64,000 nt of DNA from Saussurea involucrata. Its lineage: Eukaryota > Streptophyta > Magnoliopsida > Asterales > Asteraceae. Of this stretch, positions 32,255 to 42,655 are shown piece by piece. The stretch covers positions 58,992,820-59,056,819 of the forward strand of contig CM066315.1 of the NCBI GenBank assembly GCA_033807775.1, in the 5' to 3' direction. A program made the position numbers and the translations under genes. Position 1 is the stretch's first letter. Every line of letters starts with the position of its first letter. The notes under the pieces were generated by a model. That model was given only the letters and a program-made list of their open reading frames with translations, had not been told where the DNA came from and ran no database searches.

Positions 32255-35200
32255 CTGCAGGTTTATGGACATCAACAGATCTGGTATCTGGATAGTGGAT
32301 GTTCACGTCATATGACTGGAAACATATCTCTTCTTATTAACTTCGTGTCGGCTAAAGGTCCATCTGTTATCTTTGGCGATAATTCTCGTGGCAGCACTAA
32401 AGGCTACGGAACTCTCTCCAATGGTTCTGTCACCTTTAATAAAGTAGCGTACGTTGAAGGCTTGATGCACAACCTCTTGAGCATAAGCCAGCTGTGTGAT
32501 CTCGGTTATAAAGTAATCTTTGAACTATCCATTTGCACGGTGGTTGACAAAGACATGAAAGCTGTACTTTTCGGGTACCGAAAAGAAAATGTCTATGTTA
32601 TAGACATGGGACAGAGTTCATCTTCTGAAACAAACATCTGCTTTGTCTCTGAAAACTCTGCTAAAATCAGTTGGCTCTGGCACAAGCGTCTCTCTCACCT
32701 CAACTTCAAAACCTTGAACTCTCTCTCCTCTAAAGAGCTCGTATCTGGAATGCCAAAGCTGACCTTTGTGAAAGAAAAGCTGTGTGCTGCTTGTGAGAAG
32801 GGAAAGCTCACAAAATCTTCATTCAAGTCCAAGCAATGCTTCTCCATTTCTCAACCTCTTCAGATGCTGCACATGGATCTGTGTGGACCAGTCAGCACTC
32901 CAAGCCTTGGTGGAAGAAGGTACATTCTTGTTATTATTGATGAATTTACACGCTATACTTGGGTATTTTTTCTCAGGTACAAAAGTGATGCTTCTGAAGA
33001 AATCATAAAGTTCATCAAAAGATCTGAAGTGATGAATGGGCAGCTGGTGAGATCTGTGAGAAGTGACAACGGCACTGAATTCAAAAACAGTGTGTTGGAT
33101 GACTTCTTCAATGAAAAGGGCATATCTCAGAACTTTTCGGCTGTTCGGACTCCACAACAAAATGGTGTGGTAGAGAGAAAGAACAGGACGCTGTGTGAAG
33201 CTGCCAGATCCATGCTGAGTGAATCTCACCTACCGACCTACTTTTGGGCTGAAGCAATTAATACTGCATGCTTTACCCAGAATAGGTCCATCATTGTAAA
33301 AAGGCATAATAAGACTCCCTATGAAGTCTTTTATGGTAGAAAACCAAACATCAGTTTTCTTCATGTCTTTGGGTGTGTCTGCTACATTTTGAATGACAGA
33401 GAAAACTTGGGGAAGTTTGATCCTAAAGCAGATGAAGGCATCTTCATGGGTTATTCTCTCACCTCCAAAGCATACAGGGTCTACAACCTTCGGAGAAAAT
33501 GTATTGATGAATCAATACATGTCAAGTTTGATGACCTCAAGGTATCATCTCTCTCCTCAGATGATGATGAATTAAATAGTTGGATCACCTCTTGCATTGG
33601 TGATGCTTCTCCTTCTCCACCTAACCCAACTATTCCCATACCTTCTCCTCAAAATCCTACCTCTCAAGATAATAATCCTTCCTCATCCTCACACCCTTCT
33701 TCAAACCAAGAAGAAAATCCTCTGCCAATCCAAACGTCCCAAAACCAAAATTCTCTTCAAAACACCACTCTCTCTCGTCCCTCAAATATTCCTTCTTCAT
33801 CAAATCCACCCCATACTTCTTCATTCAATCCCTCTGAAGATCTACCCTCCACCTCTCATCCACAACCTTCCTATCCCCCAGCCTTGCCTCCTGCTATAAA
33901 ATGGACCAAGGATCATCCAATCGATCAAATAATTGGTGATCAACAGGCTGGTGTCCAAACCAGAAGAGGAGTAGGCAATATCTGTCTCTATGTAAACTTT
34001 TTGTCTCTTATAGAGACAAAGAAGGTTGAAGAAGCTCTAGCTGATCCATGTTGGATCACTGTCATGCAAGAAGAACTCTCTCAGTTTGAAAGGAACAAGG
34101 TCTGGAGATTGGTTCCTCGTCCTTCCAGAAAAACAATTATCGGAACCAAGTGGATCTTCAGAAACAAGATGGATGAAGAAGGCACTGTCATCAGAAATAA
34201 AGCCAGACTGGTTGCTCAAGGGTACAGGCAAGAAGAAGGAATTGACTATGATGAAACATTTGCTCCAGTTGCTAGACTTGAAGCAATCAGAATCTTCCTT
34301 GCTCATGCTGCATACAAGAACTTTAGAGTCTTCCAGATGGATGTCAAGAGTGCCTTCCTAAATGGAGAGCTTGCTGAAGAAGTCTATGTGAAACAACCTC
34401 CTGGATTTGAAGATCCCTCTCATCCTGACTATGTGTACAGATTGGATAAGGCTCTCTATGGCCTTAAACAAGCCCCTCGTGCCTGGTATGACACTCTAGC
34501 TGACTTTCTTCTGAAGAACAACTATAATCGAGGTAAGGTTGACAACACTCTTTTCATCAAGCAAAAATCAGGTAATCTTATTCTTGTTCAAGTTTATGTG
34601 GATGACATCATTTTTGGTGCCACCAATGAATCACTGTGTGATGAGTTTGCCTCTCTCATGATGAGCCAATATGAGATGAGCATGATGGGGGGGCTAACAT
34701 TTTTCTTGGGTCTCCAAGTAAAACAATCTTCTGAAGGTATCTTTATAAACCAAAGCAAATACATTCGTGATCTTTTGAAAAAGTTTCAATTTGATACCTG
34801 CTCTCCCATGAAAACTCCTATGGCACCACCTCTAAAACTTGATGCTGATACAAATGGAGAATTTGTTGATATAACCAAGTTTAGAGGTATGATTGGGTCA
34901 CTTCTTTATCTTACTGCTAGTAGACCTGATATTATGTTTGCTACTTGTCTGTGTGCGCGTTACCAAGCCAATCCTAAGAAATCTCATATGGATGCGGTTA
35001 AACGCATTTTTCGGTATCTGAAAGGTACCATGAATCTGGGTCTTTGGTATCCCAAAGACTCAGGTTTTGATCTAATGGGCTATTCAGATTCTGACTTTGC
35101 AGGATCAAAGATGGATAGAAAGAGCACTACTGGAAGCTTCCAACTCCTTGGTGGTAAACTTGTTAGTTGGTCTAGCAAGAAGCAGCACTCAGTCTCCACC

Positions 35201-35542
35201 TCCACGGCTGAAGCTGAATATGTTGCGGCTGGTAGCTGTTGTGCTCAAATACTGTGGATGAAGAATCAACTGAGGGACTACAATCAGATCTATTCTCAAG
35301 TCCCAATCCTGTGTGACAACTCCAGTGCAATTGCCATTGCAAACAATCCTGTGCTTCACTCCAGATCCAAGCACATTGATATTCGGTATCACTTCATAAG
35401 ATATCACATCTCTAAAGGTGATATTGAACTGCATTTCATCCCCACCGATCTTCAACTGGCGGATCTCTTCACAAAGCCTCTTGAAGAACCTCGGTTCAAG
35501 TTTCTCTTAGGAGAACTTGGTATGTTAAATTTAGATATATAG
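32255..35542 (+). CDS. pol: Copia-2 Pol: protease, integrase, reverse transcriptase, RNase H
   Basis: Open through about 1095 codons. Protease IWYLDSGCSRHMTG lies just upstream of the first ATG (32312), so the ATG is not the true start. Integrase: HKRLSHLNF, CAACEKGK, DEFTRYTW, RSDNGTEFKN, TPQQNGVVERKNRT. RT: YGLKQAPRAW and YVDDIIFG (near 34594). RNase H: SDSDFAGSKMDRKST and STAEAEYVAAGSC. The frame is offset from the last gag segment. The junction TAATTCTTCTGTGACTGCAG resembles that of Copia-1: a gag stop, then a pyrimidine-rich stretch and CAG/GTT. Catalytic residues are intact. Confidence 0.92.
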   Translation: MQVYGHQQIWYLDSGCSRHMTGNISLLINFVSAKGPSVIFGDNSRGSTKGYGTLSNGSVTFNKVAYVEGLMHNLLSISQLCDLGYKVIFELSICTVVDKDMKAVLFGYRKENVYVIDMGQSSSSETNICFVSENSAKISWLWHKRLSHLNFKTLNSLSSKELVSGMPKLTFVKEKLCAACEKGKLTKSSFKSKQCFSISQPLQMLHMDLCGPVSTPSLGGRRYILVIIDEFTRYTWVFFLRYKSDASEEIIKFIKRSEVMNGQLVRSVRSDNGTEFKNSVLDDFFNEKGISQNFSAVRTPQQNGVVERKNRTLCEAARSMLSESHLPTYFWAEAINTACFTQNRSIIVKRHNKTPYEVFYGRKPNISFLHVFGCVCYILNDRENLGKFDPKADEGIFMGYSLTSKAYRVYNLRRKCIDESIHVKFDDLKVSSLSSDDDELNSWITSCIGDASPSPPNPTIPIPSPQNPTSQDNNPSSSSHPSSNQEENPLPIQTSQNQNSLQNTTLSRPSNIPSSSNPPHTSSFNPSEDLPSTSHPQPSYPPALPPAIKWTKDHPIDQIIGDQQAGVQTRRGVGNICLYVNFLSLIETKKVEEALADPCWITVMQEELSQFERNKVWRLVPRPSRKTIIGTKWIFRNKMDEEGTVIRNKARLVAQGYRQEEGIDYDETFAPVARLEAIRIFLAHAAYKNFRVFQMDVKSAFLNGELAEEVYVKQPPGFEDPSHPDYVYRLDKALYGLKQAPRAWYDTLADFLLKNNYNRGKVDNTLFIKQKSGNLILVQVYVDDIIFGATNESLCDEFASLMMSQYEMSMMGGLTFFLGLQVKQSSEGIFINQSKYIRDLLKKFQFDTCSPMKTPMAPPLKLDADTNGEFVDITKFRGMIGSLLYLTASRPDIMFATCLCARYQANPKKSHMDAVKRIFRYLKGTMNLGLWYPKDSGFDLMGYSDSDFAGSKMDRKSTTGSFQLLGGKLVSWSSKKQHSVSTSTAEAEYVAAGSCCAQILWMKNQLRDYNQIYSQVPILCDNSSAIAIANNPVLHSRSKHIDIRYHFIRYHISKGDIELHFIPTDLQLADLFTKPLEEPRFKFLLGELGMLNLDI

Positions 35543-36070
35543 TTTGGTTAAAAAAAATATAAAAAAAATAAAAAAATATAAAAAAAATATAAAAAAAATA
35601 AAAAATATATATATATATATATATATATATTAAATTTTTTTTCAGTTTGACTTCTCAAGTACTGATATTCTATCAGTTACAAGAAAAGTCAACCTCCTTT
35701 CTCCTCTAACTCTCATTTTCTATTTTTTTACCAACTTTCTCTCACCCAACAAACACAATTTTTTTTACCCTTCTCAATCCATGTCAACTCAATCCTCACC
35801 ATCCATTTTCTTACCAATTTACATTTACTTTCCATCCTAACCCTTCTTTCTCAATCCATCAAACACCTTTTACCTTCACACAAACACAACCTATTCTCCC
35901 TAAATCCTTACAAACTTACCCTACCTATCCTTTCTCCTATATACTTCTAGCCACACAACCTTTCTAACCACATCTCACAAAAATCCCACACTACCATCAA
36001 GCCATTTTACCGAACACACAAGACCTCTCGGCACTCTCTCACTCCCTATTGTTGCCAAAATCCCTTGCCG
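35543..36070 (+). other. Non-coding spacer after Copia-2 pol
   Basis: Starts with A-rich and (AT)n sequence (35549-35630) and continues as pyrimidine-rich, C/T/A sequence. No ORF homologous to the N-terminal env-like domain of Copia-1 is seen here. Confidence 0.6.
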
Positions 36071-36466
36071 CCCACCCCCTTGCCGAACCCCCCCCCCCCC
36101 CCCGCTACCCCCCTTCCCGACCCCCTTCCCCCCCCCCCCCTTCCCGACCCCCCCCTTCCCGCTAACCCCTTCCCGAACCCCCCCCCCCCTTCCCGCTACC
36201 CCCCTTCCCGACCCCCCCCTTCCCGCTACCCCCCTTCCCGAACCCCCCCCCTTCCCGCTACCCCCTTCCCGACCCCCCCCCCCCCCTTCCCGCTACCCCC
36301 TTCCCGAACCCCCCCCTTCCCGCTACCCCCTTCCCGAACCCCCCCTTCCCGCTACCCCCTTCCCGACCCCCCCCCCTTCCCGCTACCCCCTTCCCGAACC
36401 CCCACCCTTCCCGCTACCCCCTTCCCGACCCCCCCCCCCCCCCTTCCCGCTACCCCCCCCCCCCAG
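36071..36466 (+). repeat. C-rich minisatellite in Copia-2
   Basis: About 400 bp made of CCCTTCCCGCTACCCCC and CTTCCCGAACCCCCC units, nearly free of G on this strand. Any apparent Pro-rich ORF is compositional. The complementary strand is rich in G-runs and could form quadruplexes. It occupies the place of the N-terminal half of the env-like gene. Confidence 0.85.
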
Positions 36467-36474
36467 GGAACCTG

Positions 36475-38009
36475 CTAACCTCTTAGCTAGCTCCTCCGTC
36501 TCCTCCCAACAGGTTGCGGTTGAAAATTTGGGGACCCACACTGCTCCTTCTTCTACCAACTTATTGGTGGTTGAAGATGACTTGGGTCTCTCTCCAGCCC
36601 AAGGTACTGCTTTCTCACTGCACGACCTATCACCCGATCGCTCTGCGATCGATGTTTCTGCACGACCCCCTACGGGTCCTACATGTTTACTTGACTTTCT
36701 TGTTGAAGAGTCTCCAGGTGATCCTCCTTCTCACTCAGCAACTGCCACCGAAGTAGTTAAGTTGTCTTCTTCCAAAGACAACTCAATTGAGCATTCAAGC
36801 TCTAATGTTGCTGGTTCATCCACCACTCTACCACTCTCTGGGGATCCTGCAGACGATCCTATCCTTAATATGCTGGTGGTGTCATCCTCTCCTTCATCTT
36901 CAAGGTCTTCGTCTCCTCGTCGTCCTCCACTTATTGGAGCCTCAACCACTAGATATGTAGCACGCAAACTTGACTCCATCCAGGATTCCATCTCAAGCTT
37001 ACAATCTCAGGTTCAGTCTCTCCTAGCCTCAAATGCCAGTCTCACTCTATCCATGACTGCCATGCAAGCTGCCTCAGATACTCGTGACCAAGATGTTCAT
37101 AGGCTCCAATCTGAACTTCAAAGCCAAAAGGACATCAACTCTCAGCTCCTCAGTTCTCTTACATCTCTTCACCACAAGATGGATGCTCTTCCTGAAGATC
37201 AGGCTCGCACACTCACCACCTTTGCTGGATGGGTGAAACGTTATTACCTGTCTGCCGCTGAGGGGGAGAAAAGCCCAAACAAATTTACCAGTGACCGACT
37301 GGGTTCCTCTGTAACACCTGGTCCCTCTGACCCATCCAAATCGGCACAACCAGATCCACCAACTCAGGGGGAGCAAACCATTGAAAATGCAGGTACACTA
37401 GTTGAGGGGGAGCAATCTGAGTTCTCCAAAAAGTTTGCATGGTGCAAGAAAAGGTTACTTGGAAGGACCAGTATCTCTAAAATTGTCAAAGCCAAACTAG
37501 CTACTCACAAAGAATCACATGATGTCTATGTGATACTTACTCGGGCTGACAACTCCATCACACCGGTAAGATTTCATGACCTTGATTCTTATGGTATGTT
37601 AGAATGGTACGAAATTGTTGAATGTCTTAAAGATTCAAAAAGTCCGAACCTAGTTGATGCAAAGATATATATCAACGGACTTCTTGACAATCTAAAGAAG
37701 ATAAGGAAAGAATTCCACCAAACCATCTTTCAAGATCTTGCTGCTATAGGAATTCTTCCTGATATCAAGAACCTGAACCTAACGCCTCCTTCAGTCCCCA
37801 CCAGAAAATCTCCTTCTGTGTTATACAGACCGTATCGGGGCATTTTCTTCAACAGTGCCCAAGGCACACAACAATTCTTCCGATATGAGGAGATATCTAT
37901 GGCTGACTCTATCTTCCTTGAAGCCATCCTTATCATTACCCCTGACACAACTGCAATCCCTCCACTACAACATGCCATCCTAGCTGAACTACAGAAAAGG
38001 ATGAATTGA
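36475..38009 (+). pseudogene. Copia-2 env-like ORF, N-terminally truncated
   Basis: Open for about 500 codons with no ATG at its start. A coiled-coil (SISSLQSQVQSLLASNASL and following) is followed by segments containing gggGGAG purine motifs at DNA level, then a C-terminal domain with FAWCKKRLLGR, YGMLEWYEI and YRPYRGIFFNSAQG. The last parts align with TLIWCKEK, YGLSEWQEM and SNPYGIFFLDYDG of the Copia-1 env-like gene, so the two are homologous. The N-terminal globular domain is absent, replaced by the C-rich minisatellite. The function of env-like ORFs is unknown. Confidence 0.7.
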
Positions 38010-38271
38010 TCATCTTTATATGCTTTTGATATGTACTTATAAACTTATGATTATTGCTCTTTCAAGTTTTCAATACAAGTACATTTTTGTTAATAGTTTA
38101 TACAGTATACTTTACCATTTTTTTACTTGTAAATGTCGGATACAATAAATAAAAAAAAAAAAAATTCCAAAAAGAATGGACTATGTGAAAAGAACCCAAA
38201 AGAGTAAACAAGGGTCAAAAATGAATTATTCAGTGTTTACTTCTCAGATTCTAAGTATGGATGTCATCCTC

Positions 38272-38285
38272 AAATAGGGGGAGAT
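38272..38285 (+). other. Polypurine tract of Copia-2
   Basis: AAATAGGGGGAGAT before the 3' LTR, essentially the same as in Copia-1. Confidence 0.85.
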
Positions 38286-39265
38286 TGTTGGGTCACTTAG
38301 ATTTGAAGATGACCTCAGTTTCTCAATTTCACAGTTCATACTTAGAATAATTTTTAGGTTCTTTACAAGCAGTTTAATTGTATAAAAATGTTCGGTGAAG
38401 TCGAAGATCAACCGAAGAAACAAAGTAGAAGTATATCTTCAAAGCGGATTGAAGATAGAATTCTCAACCAAAGATTAAGCTGCTACTTGAAGACTTTTCC
38501 TAAAGTCTTAGCCAGGCCACTTGAAGATTTTGAAGAAGCAAAATTTTGAAGAAGATGAAATGTTAGGCAAGATTTTGAAGAAACAAAACTTTGAAGAAGA
38601 TCAAAATCTTGAAGACAATATATTCGGCAAGATCTTTGAAGAGGATAACATGTTAGGCAAAATACATGTTAGGAACATCTTCGGCAAAAAAATTTTAGCA
38701 GGTATATTAACTTTATCTGCAGAATATATTCAGGATATCTTGCATTGACAGAGACATCATCCTAAGATCAGAAAAAGGTTCTTTGGACTTCTTATCTTCT
38801 TCAAGAAACATCAGCTTCAACAAGCAGGTCAACGCTTGAAGACAAAAGTGAAAAGACAAAATCACTTTTCAGAAGACTGCTTCCGTTCTGCCTTCCAAGC
38901 CCTCCTTGACAAGTGTCCATTGCATTTATTGCATGAGGCACTATAAAAGAAGATCATCTTCATCCTTGCAACTCACCAGTTTACAAACTCTCTCAAGCTT
39001 TCAAGTGCTGGCGCATTACTCTCTCTCAGAAGTTCATTTGTTTTCTAAGTGTTTTACAACTGTTCTTATTCTCTGTGTGACTTTGTGTTAGATTGTTTAA
39101 GCAGATTTTATCTGTTTTGTTCCGCAACAATCTTTAAGTTTTCTATGTGTAATTCTTGATTTTAAATCAATAAAGAATTAATTAAGTGAAATATTTTGTG
39201 TATTGTATTCAACCCCCCTTCTACAATACTTGTTTACCATTGCTAATCCATAGCTGGGACCAACA
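38286..39265 (+). repeat. 3' LTR of Copia-2 (980 bp)
   Basis: TGTTGGG...CCAACA. About seven substitutions and two repeat-unit losses relative to the 5' LTR. Confidence 0.9.
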
Positions 39266-39270
39266 AAAGA

Positions 39271-39560
39271 GATGAACTCACTTCATTTGAAGTAACTTGC
39301 TAACTCTGGACAAGTTCAAATCTCTCTCAAGATAGGATTTTATTAGTAATCTCCTTATCTTTCTTAGTGCAAGAAACCTTAGTGTTCCAACTTGTTTAGA
39401 TTTAGGTTTATCCTTAATCTTGTTTCCGCAACAAGCTGTAAATTGTTAATGATTTATCAATAAACAATTTAGAAAAGTAAAATAGTGTGTTTGTATTCAA
39501 CCCCCCCCCCCCCCCCCCCCCCCCCTTCTACAAACTTGTATAGGCCTTTCGGGACCAACA
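39271..39560 (+). repeat. 3' LTR of Copia-1, right part
   Basis: Completes the LTR begun at 27851. At about 39500-39525 it has a run of roughly 26 C where the 5' LTR has only CCCCCCTCCC, so the run has expanded or is mis-sequenced. Confidence 0.9.
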
Positions 39561-39565
39561 ATCTT

Positions 39566-39689
39566 AACTATCCCAATATCAACGGTGGCATCCGAATCTG
39601 CTTTTAGCATTGGTGGTAGGGTTCTTGATGCTTATAGAAGTTCATTGAAGCCTTCTACAGTTGAGACTATTATTTGTTTAAGAGATTAG
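39566..39689 (+). pseudogene. hAT transposase, part 3 (end of hATC domain)
   Basis: Joins in frame to 15741 once Copia-1 and one TSD are removed. It encodes ILTIPISTVASESAFS and the rest of the hATC dimerisation motif, ending ICLRD and TAG. The TAG directly precedes GTATAC, a donor-like site. In related transposases a Trp follows CLRD, so TAG may be a mutated TGG at an exon end, with a last short exon after about 39796. That last point is uncertain. Confidence 0.82.
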
Positions 39690-40328
39690 GTATACGGAGA
39701 AGGTTTGTTCTAACTTGTTATTTATATATTTCGTAGTAACTTGTTTATATATTTCTTTTATCGTATTAAGTTGGTTAATTTATTTATTTATATAGCACAA
39801 ATGGAATCGCAACTTGAGGCGCTATGTGGAGCAATCATGACGGAGAAGATGGGAGATCAAGAGGAGAGTAATACTAATACCGAGAGTGAAGTTGGAGTCG
39901 GTGAAAGTGGAAGTCGAGTTATTTAGAGTTTAGAAACTTATTTTTTTGACTTTATGATTGTGTTAATTAAACTTTGGACAATTTATTCCACTTTATGTTT
40001 GTGTTTTATTGAAACTTTGGACAATTTATTTGATTTTGTGGTTGTGACTTGTGTATTTGTCATGGAATTAGGTTTAAGTTCTTTTTTAATTTACTTAAAG
40101 TTTTAAAATAAATGGGTCAACCCAGGTTCAACCCATTTATTAAATGGGTTGGGTTGAACAAATAATAAACAGGTCAACCCGCTACCAACCCAGGTTCAAC
40201 CCAGGTTGGGTTGGGTTGAAAATCTCAACCCATTTACTTAAACAGGTCAGGTTGGGTTGAGGTTTTCAACCCAATTAATAAATGGGTTGAACCCGAACCC
40301 AACCCAACCTGATCTATTTACACCCCTA
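39690..40328 (+). other. hAT 3' region and subterminal repeats
   Basis: A possible final short exon lies near 39797-39926 (acidic and Ser-rich). From about 40100 many copies of TAAATGGGTTG, CAACCCATTTA and CAACCCAGGTT lead to the terminus CACCCCTA, mirroring the 5' end. Confidence 0.65.
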
Positions 40329-40336
40329 ATGGAAAC

Positions 40337-40639
40337 TATTATATCGTGTATCAACTAAAACTATATTTGGTATCAATTTTTTTCATCTTGTACATGTTGA
40401 TATTGGTTTTGTACCAACTTTACATTTCATATATGAAAACTTTTCGTTCAAATTTTGAGTTTCCAGGTAACTCATGTGATATTTAAAGGGTTTTAAATGA
40501 ATAAATTTTGCAAACACTCAAATGTCCAAATAAAATAATTATATTACAATGTTTAATATCCAATACATAAAATACTAAAATTAATAATAAATAAATAAAT
40601 CCATACCACGGTACGCGACTTCCAAAACGGTAGACAAAC
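40337..40639. other. AT-rich spacer
   Basis: Sequence that flanked the hAT target site before insertion. No gene seen. Confidence 0.5.
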
Positions 40640-41389
40640 CAAGGCATTGTTTGGCAAAATAAGTTAGCTTATAAACGAGTTTATTTTTTGGGTACATGTT
40701 GGATTGACATAAGCTAGTTTTTTGATAAGTTAATTAGAGTAGCATTTGAGAAGCCTTTTGTGATTTATTCCAATTATGACCTTATTAATAATTATTAATT
40801 ATTAATTATTAATTATTAAAGTTTAATTATTATTGATTAATAATAGTAATTAATATTAACCGAAAGTTATTAGTAAGTTTTAATTATACATTGATATTAA
40901 TTTCTAAATATTTAGAATTATTATTAATTATATATATATTTTTTTAATATTAACTAATATATTTTAGTTATCAATTAATATTATTTTTTTATTATTCGAT
41001 TATTTTTTCATATTATATGTAACGGTTATTTAAAATTATAAGCCAATGTAGATTTTTTTCTAAAATTTGTTTTAACAAATTCAAAATTTATAGTATATAT
41101 ATGGTAATAATATATTTTAAATTGAGTAAATTACATGAATGGTCCCTCGACTATGCCTCGATTTAAGTGTTGGTCCCTCCAAAGCTGAAACTATACTTAC
41201 AGTACCTAAAACACAGTTTCGGATCCCAAGTTGGTCCCTCTCACTGACGCCGTCCATTTTTTTCCGTTAGAGCTTCCATGTGCGGGGCATTTTAGTCATT
41301 CTACCCTCACCTTCATCCCAAACACAGTTTCGGATCCCAAGTTGGTCCCTCTCAGTCATTCTACCCTTTCATCTTCATCCTCACCTTCA

Positions 41390-41625
41390 TCTCAAACCTC
41401 CACCCACCACCACCACCACCCACCACCACCACCACCACCACCCACCCACCACCACCATCACCACCCACCTCCACCCACCACCACCATCACCATCCACCTT
41501 CATCCCAAACCTCCACCCACCACCACCATCACCACCCACCCACCCACCACCACCATCACCACCCACCTTCATCCCAAACCTCCACCCACCACCACCACCA
41601 CCACCATCACCAACCACCTCCACCC
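41390..41625 (+). repeat. CCA/CACC minisatellite in the left arm
   Basis: Units like CCACCACCATCACCAC and CTTCATCCCAAACCTCC. The complement recurs in the right arm. The His/Pro-rich ORFs here are compositional artefacts. Confidence 0.85.
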
Positions 41626-42274
41626 CCTTTAAAAATCACCACTTAAAATTATAAATAATTAATTGAAAATTTTCTGAAACTGTTACTAAACCAACAGCTT
41701 TTAAAAAACCTTTAAAACTGTACCAAATTGGAAAATTGTGATAAAAATCATTTTTACCTTTATCAGTAATTTAAAAGGTTTGATAAATTTAATAACAATT
41801 GTTAAAACCCACCAATCAAAATTAAAATGTATAATTTACTTTTATTTGTTGTAATTTATAATTAACTTTAATTTTAAGAAAACAATAATACTATACTATG
41901 TATAATATTGCTTGTTAAAGTAAAAGTAGAGACCAAAACCAACCTATTCAAAACAAATCATCCTCATCCTCATAAATTGGTATCATGTGTATTAATATTA
42001 AGACCTAATATATAATTTGTATCTAATTTATGGATTACACATGAAGGTGGATGGTGATGGTGGTGGTGGGTGGTGGTGGGTGGAGGTTTGGGATGAGGTG
42101 GATGGTGATGGTGGTGGTGGGTGGAGGTTTGGGATGAAGGTGGGTGGTAATGGTGGTGGTGGGTGGAGGTGGTTGGTGATGGTGGTGGTGGGTAGGTGGT
42201 GATGGTGGTGGTGGGTGGAGGTTTGGGATGAAGGTGGGTGGTGATGGTGGTGGTGGGTGGAGGTGGTTGGTGGT

Positions 42275-42655
42275 CAGTGGCGGACCTAGCCTTGGGCATA
42301 CGGTGGCACGTGCCACCGTATCGTTCGTCCGGCGAAGGGTAAAAAAATTTAGTCGTGTGAAACGTGCAACCGTTTCGTTTTAAAGGGTGCAACTGTATCG
42401 TTTTAAATGGTGCAACCGTATAAAAAAACTCTTAAAATCAACCAAAAATTGCAAAAAAACCTCTTAAAATCAACCAAAAAAACCCGAAAAGTTCTCTCGA
42501 AATCGATTTTTTTAAAAGTTCCTCGAAATCGAGAAAAAAATTAATTTTTTTTCTCAAAGCAGTGGAATTAGGCTAAAACAACATCGGGCGATGTGGAAAA
42601 TTTTTAGATTCGTCAAAGGTGACACCGTAAGAAAAAATTTATGGGTTCGCCTCTG
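42275..42655. mobile_element. hAT-type MITE inside the Mutator-like element
   Basis: 381 bp with imperfect 15-bp termini CAGTGGCGGACCTAG and (inverted) CAGAGGCGAACCCAT. Flanked by an 8-bp duplication TTGGTGGT (42267-42274 and 42656-42663). CAGNGGCG ends with 8-bp TSDs fit hAT MITEs. Because the target is itself a GGT-rich minisatellite, the TSD could partly be coincidence. Confidence 0.75.

Larger units (their letters stand above)
28541..39265 (+). mobile_element. Copia-2: second SIRE-type Copia element nested in the Copia-1 3' LTR
   Basis: 10.7 kb, with LTR ends TGTTGGG...CCAACA and a perfect AAAGA duplication (28536-28540 and 39266-39270). Same gene order as Copia-1 but clearly a different family: the LTRs are unrelated over most of their length and Pol differs at many positions. 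Gag carries a frameshift and a stop, and the env-like ORF lacks its N-terminal half. Confidence 0.93.
15742..39560 (+). mobile_element. Copia-1: SIRE-type Copia retrotransposon with env-like gene, split by Copia-2
   Basis: The LTRs begin TGTTGATCC and end CCAACA. The element is flanked by a perfect ATCTT duplication (15737-15741 and 39561-39565). Without Copia-2 it is about 13.1 kb. Order: LTR, tRNA-iMet primer site, gag, pol (protease-integrase-RT-RNase H, the Copia order), env-like gene, purine tract, LTR. A large two-knuckle gag and a third ORF after pol are features of dicot Sireviruses. Gag and pol look intact; the env-like frame is broken. Confidence 0.93.
3635..40328 (+). mobile_element. 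hAT DNA transposon expanded to 36.7 kb by nested LTR elements
   Basis: The ends are TAGGGGTG at 3635 and its inverse CACCCCTA ending at 40328. They are flanked by a perfect 8-bp duplication ATGGAAAC at 3627-3634 and 40329-40336. TAGGG-type termini and 8-bp TSDs define hAT. Removing the LTR element at 5891-15028 and Copia-1 (15742-39560), each with one TSD copy, leaves about 3.73 kb, the normal size of an autonomous hAT. The coding parts at 4700-5890, 15034-15741 and 39566-39689 join into one transposase. The element cannot express it in its present state. Confidence 0.92.

Noticed and set aside
36065..36478. Pro-rich protein in the C-rich region
   Set aside because: Pure composition of the C-rich minisatellite; no start context or homology.
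41231..41654. His/Pro-rich proteins in the CCACC region
   Set aside because: Open frames exist in several phases and on both strands only because the minisatellite contains no stop codons.
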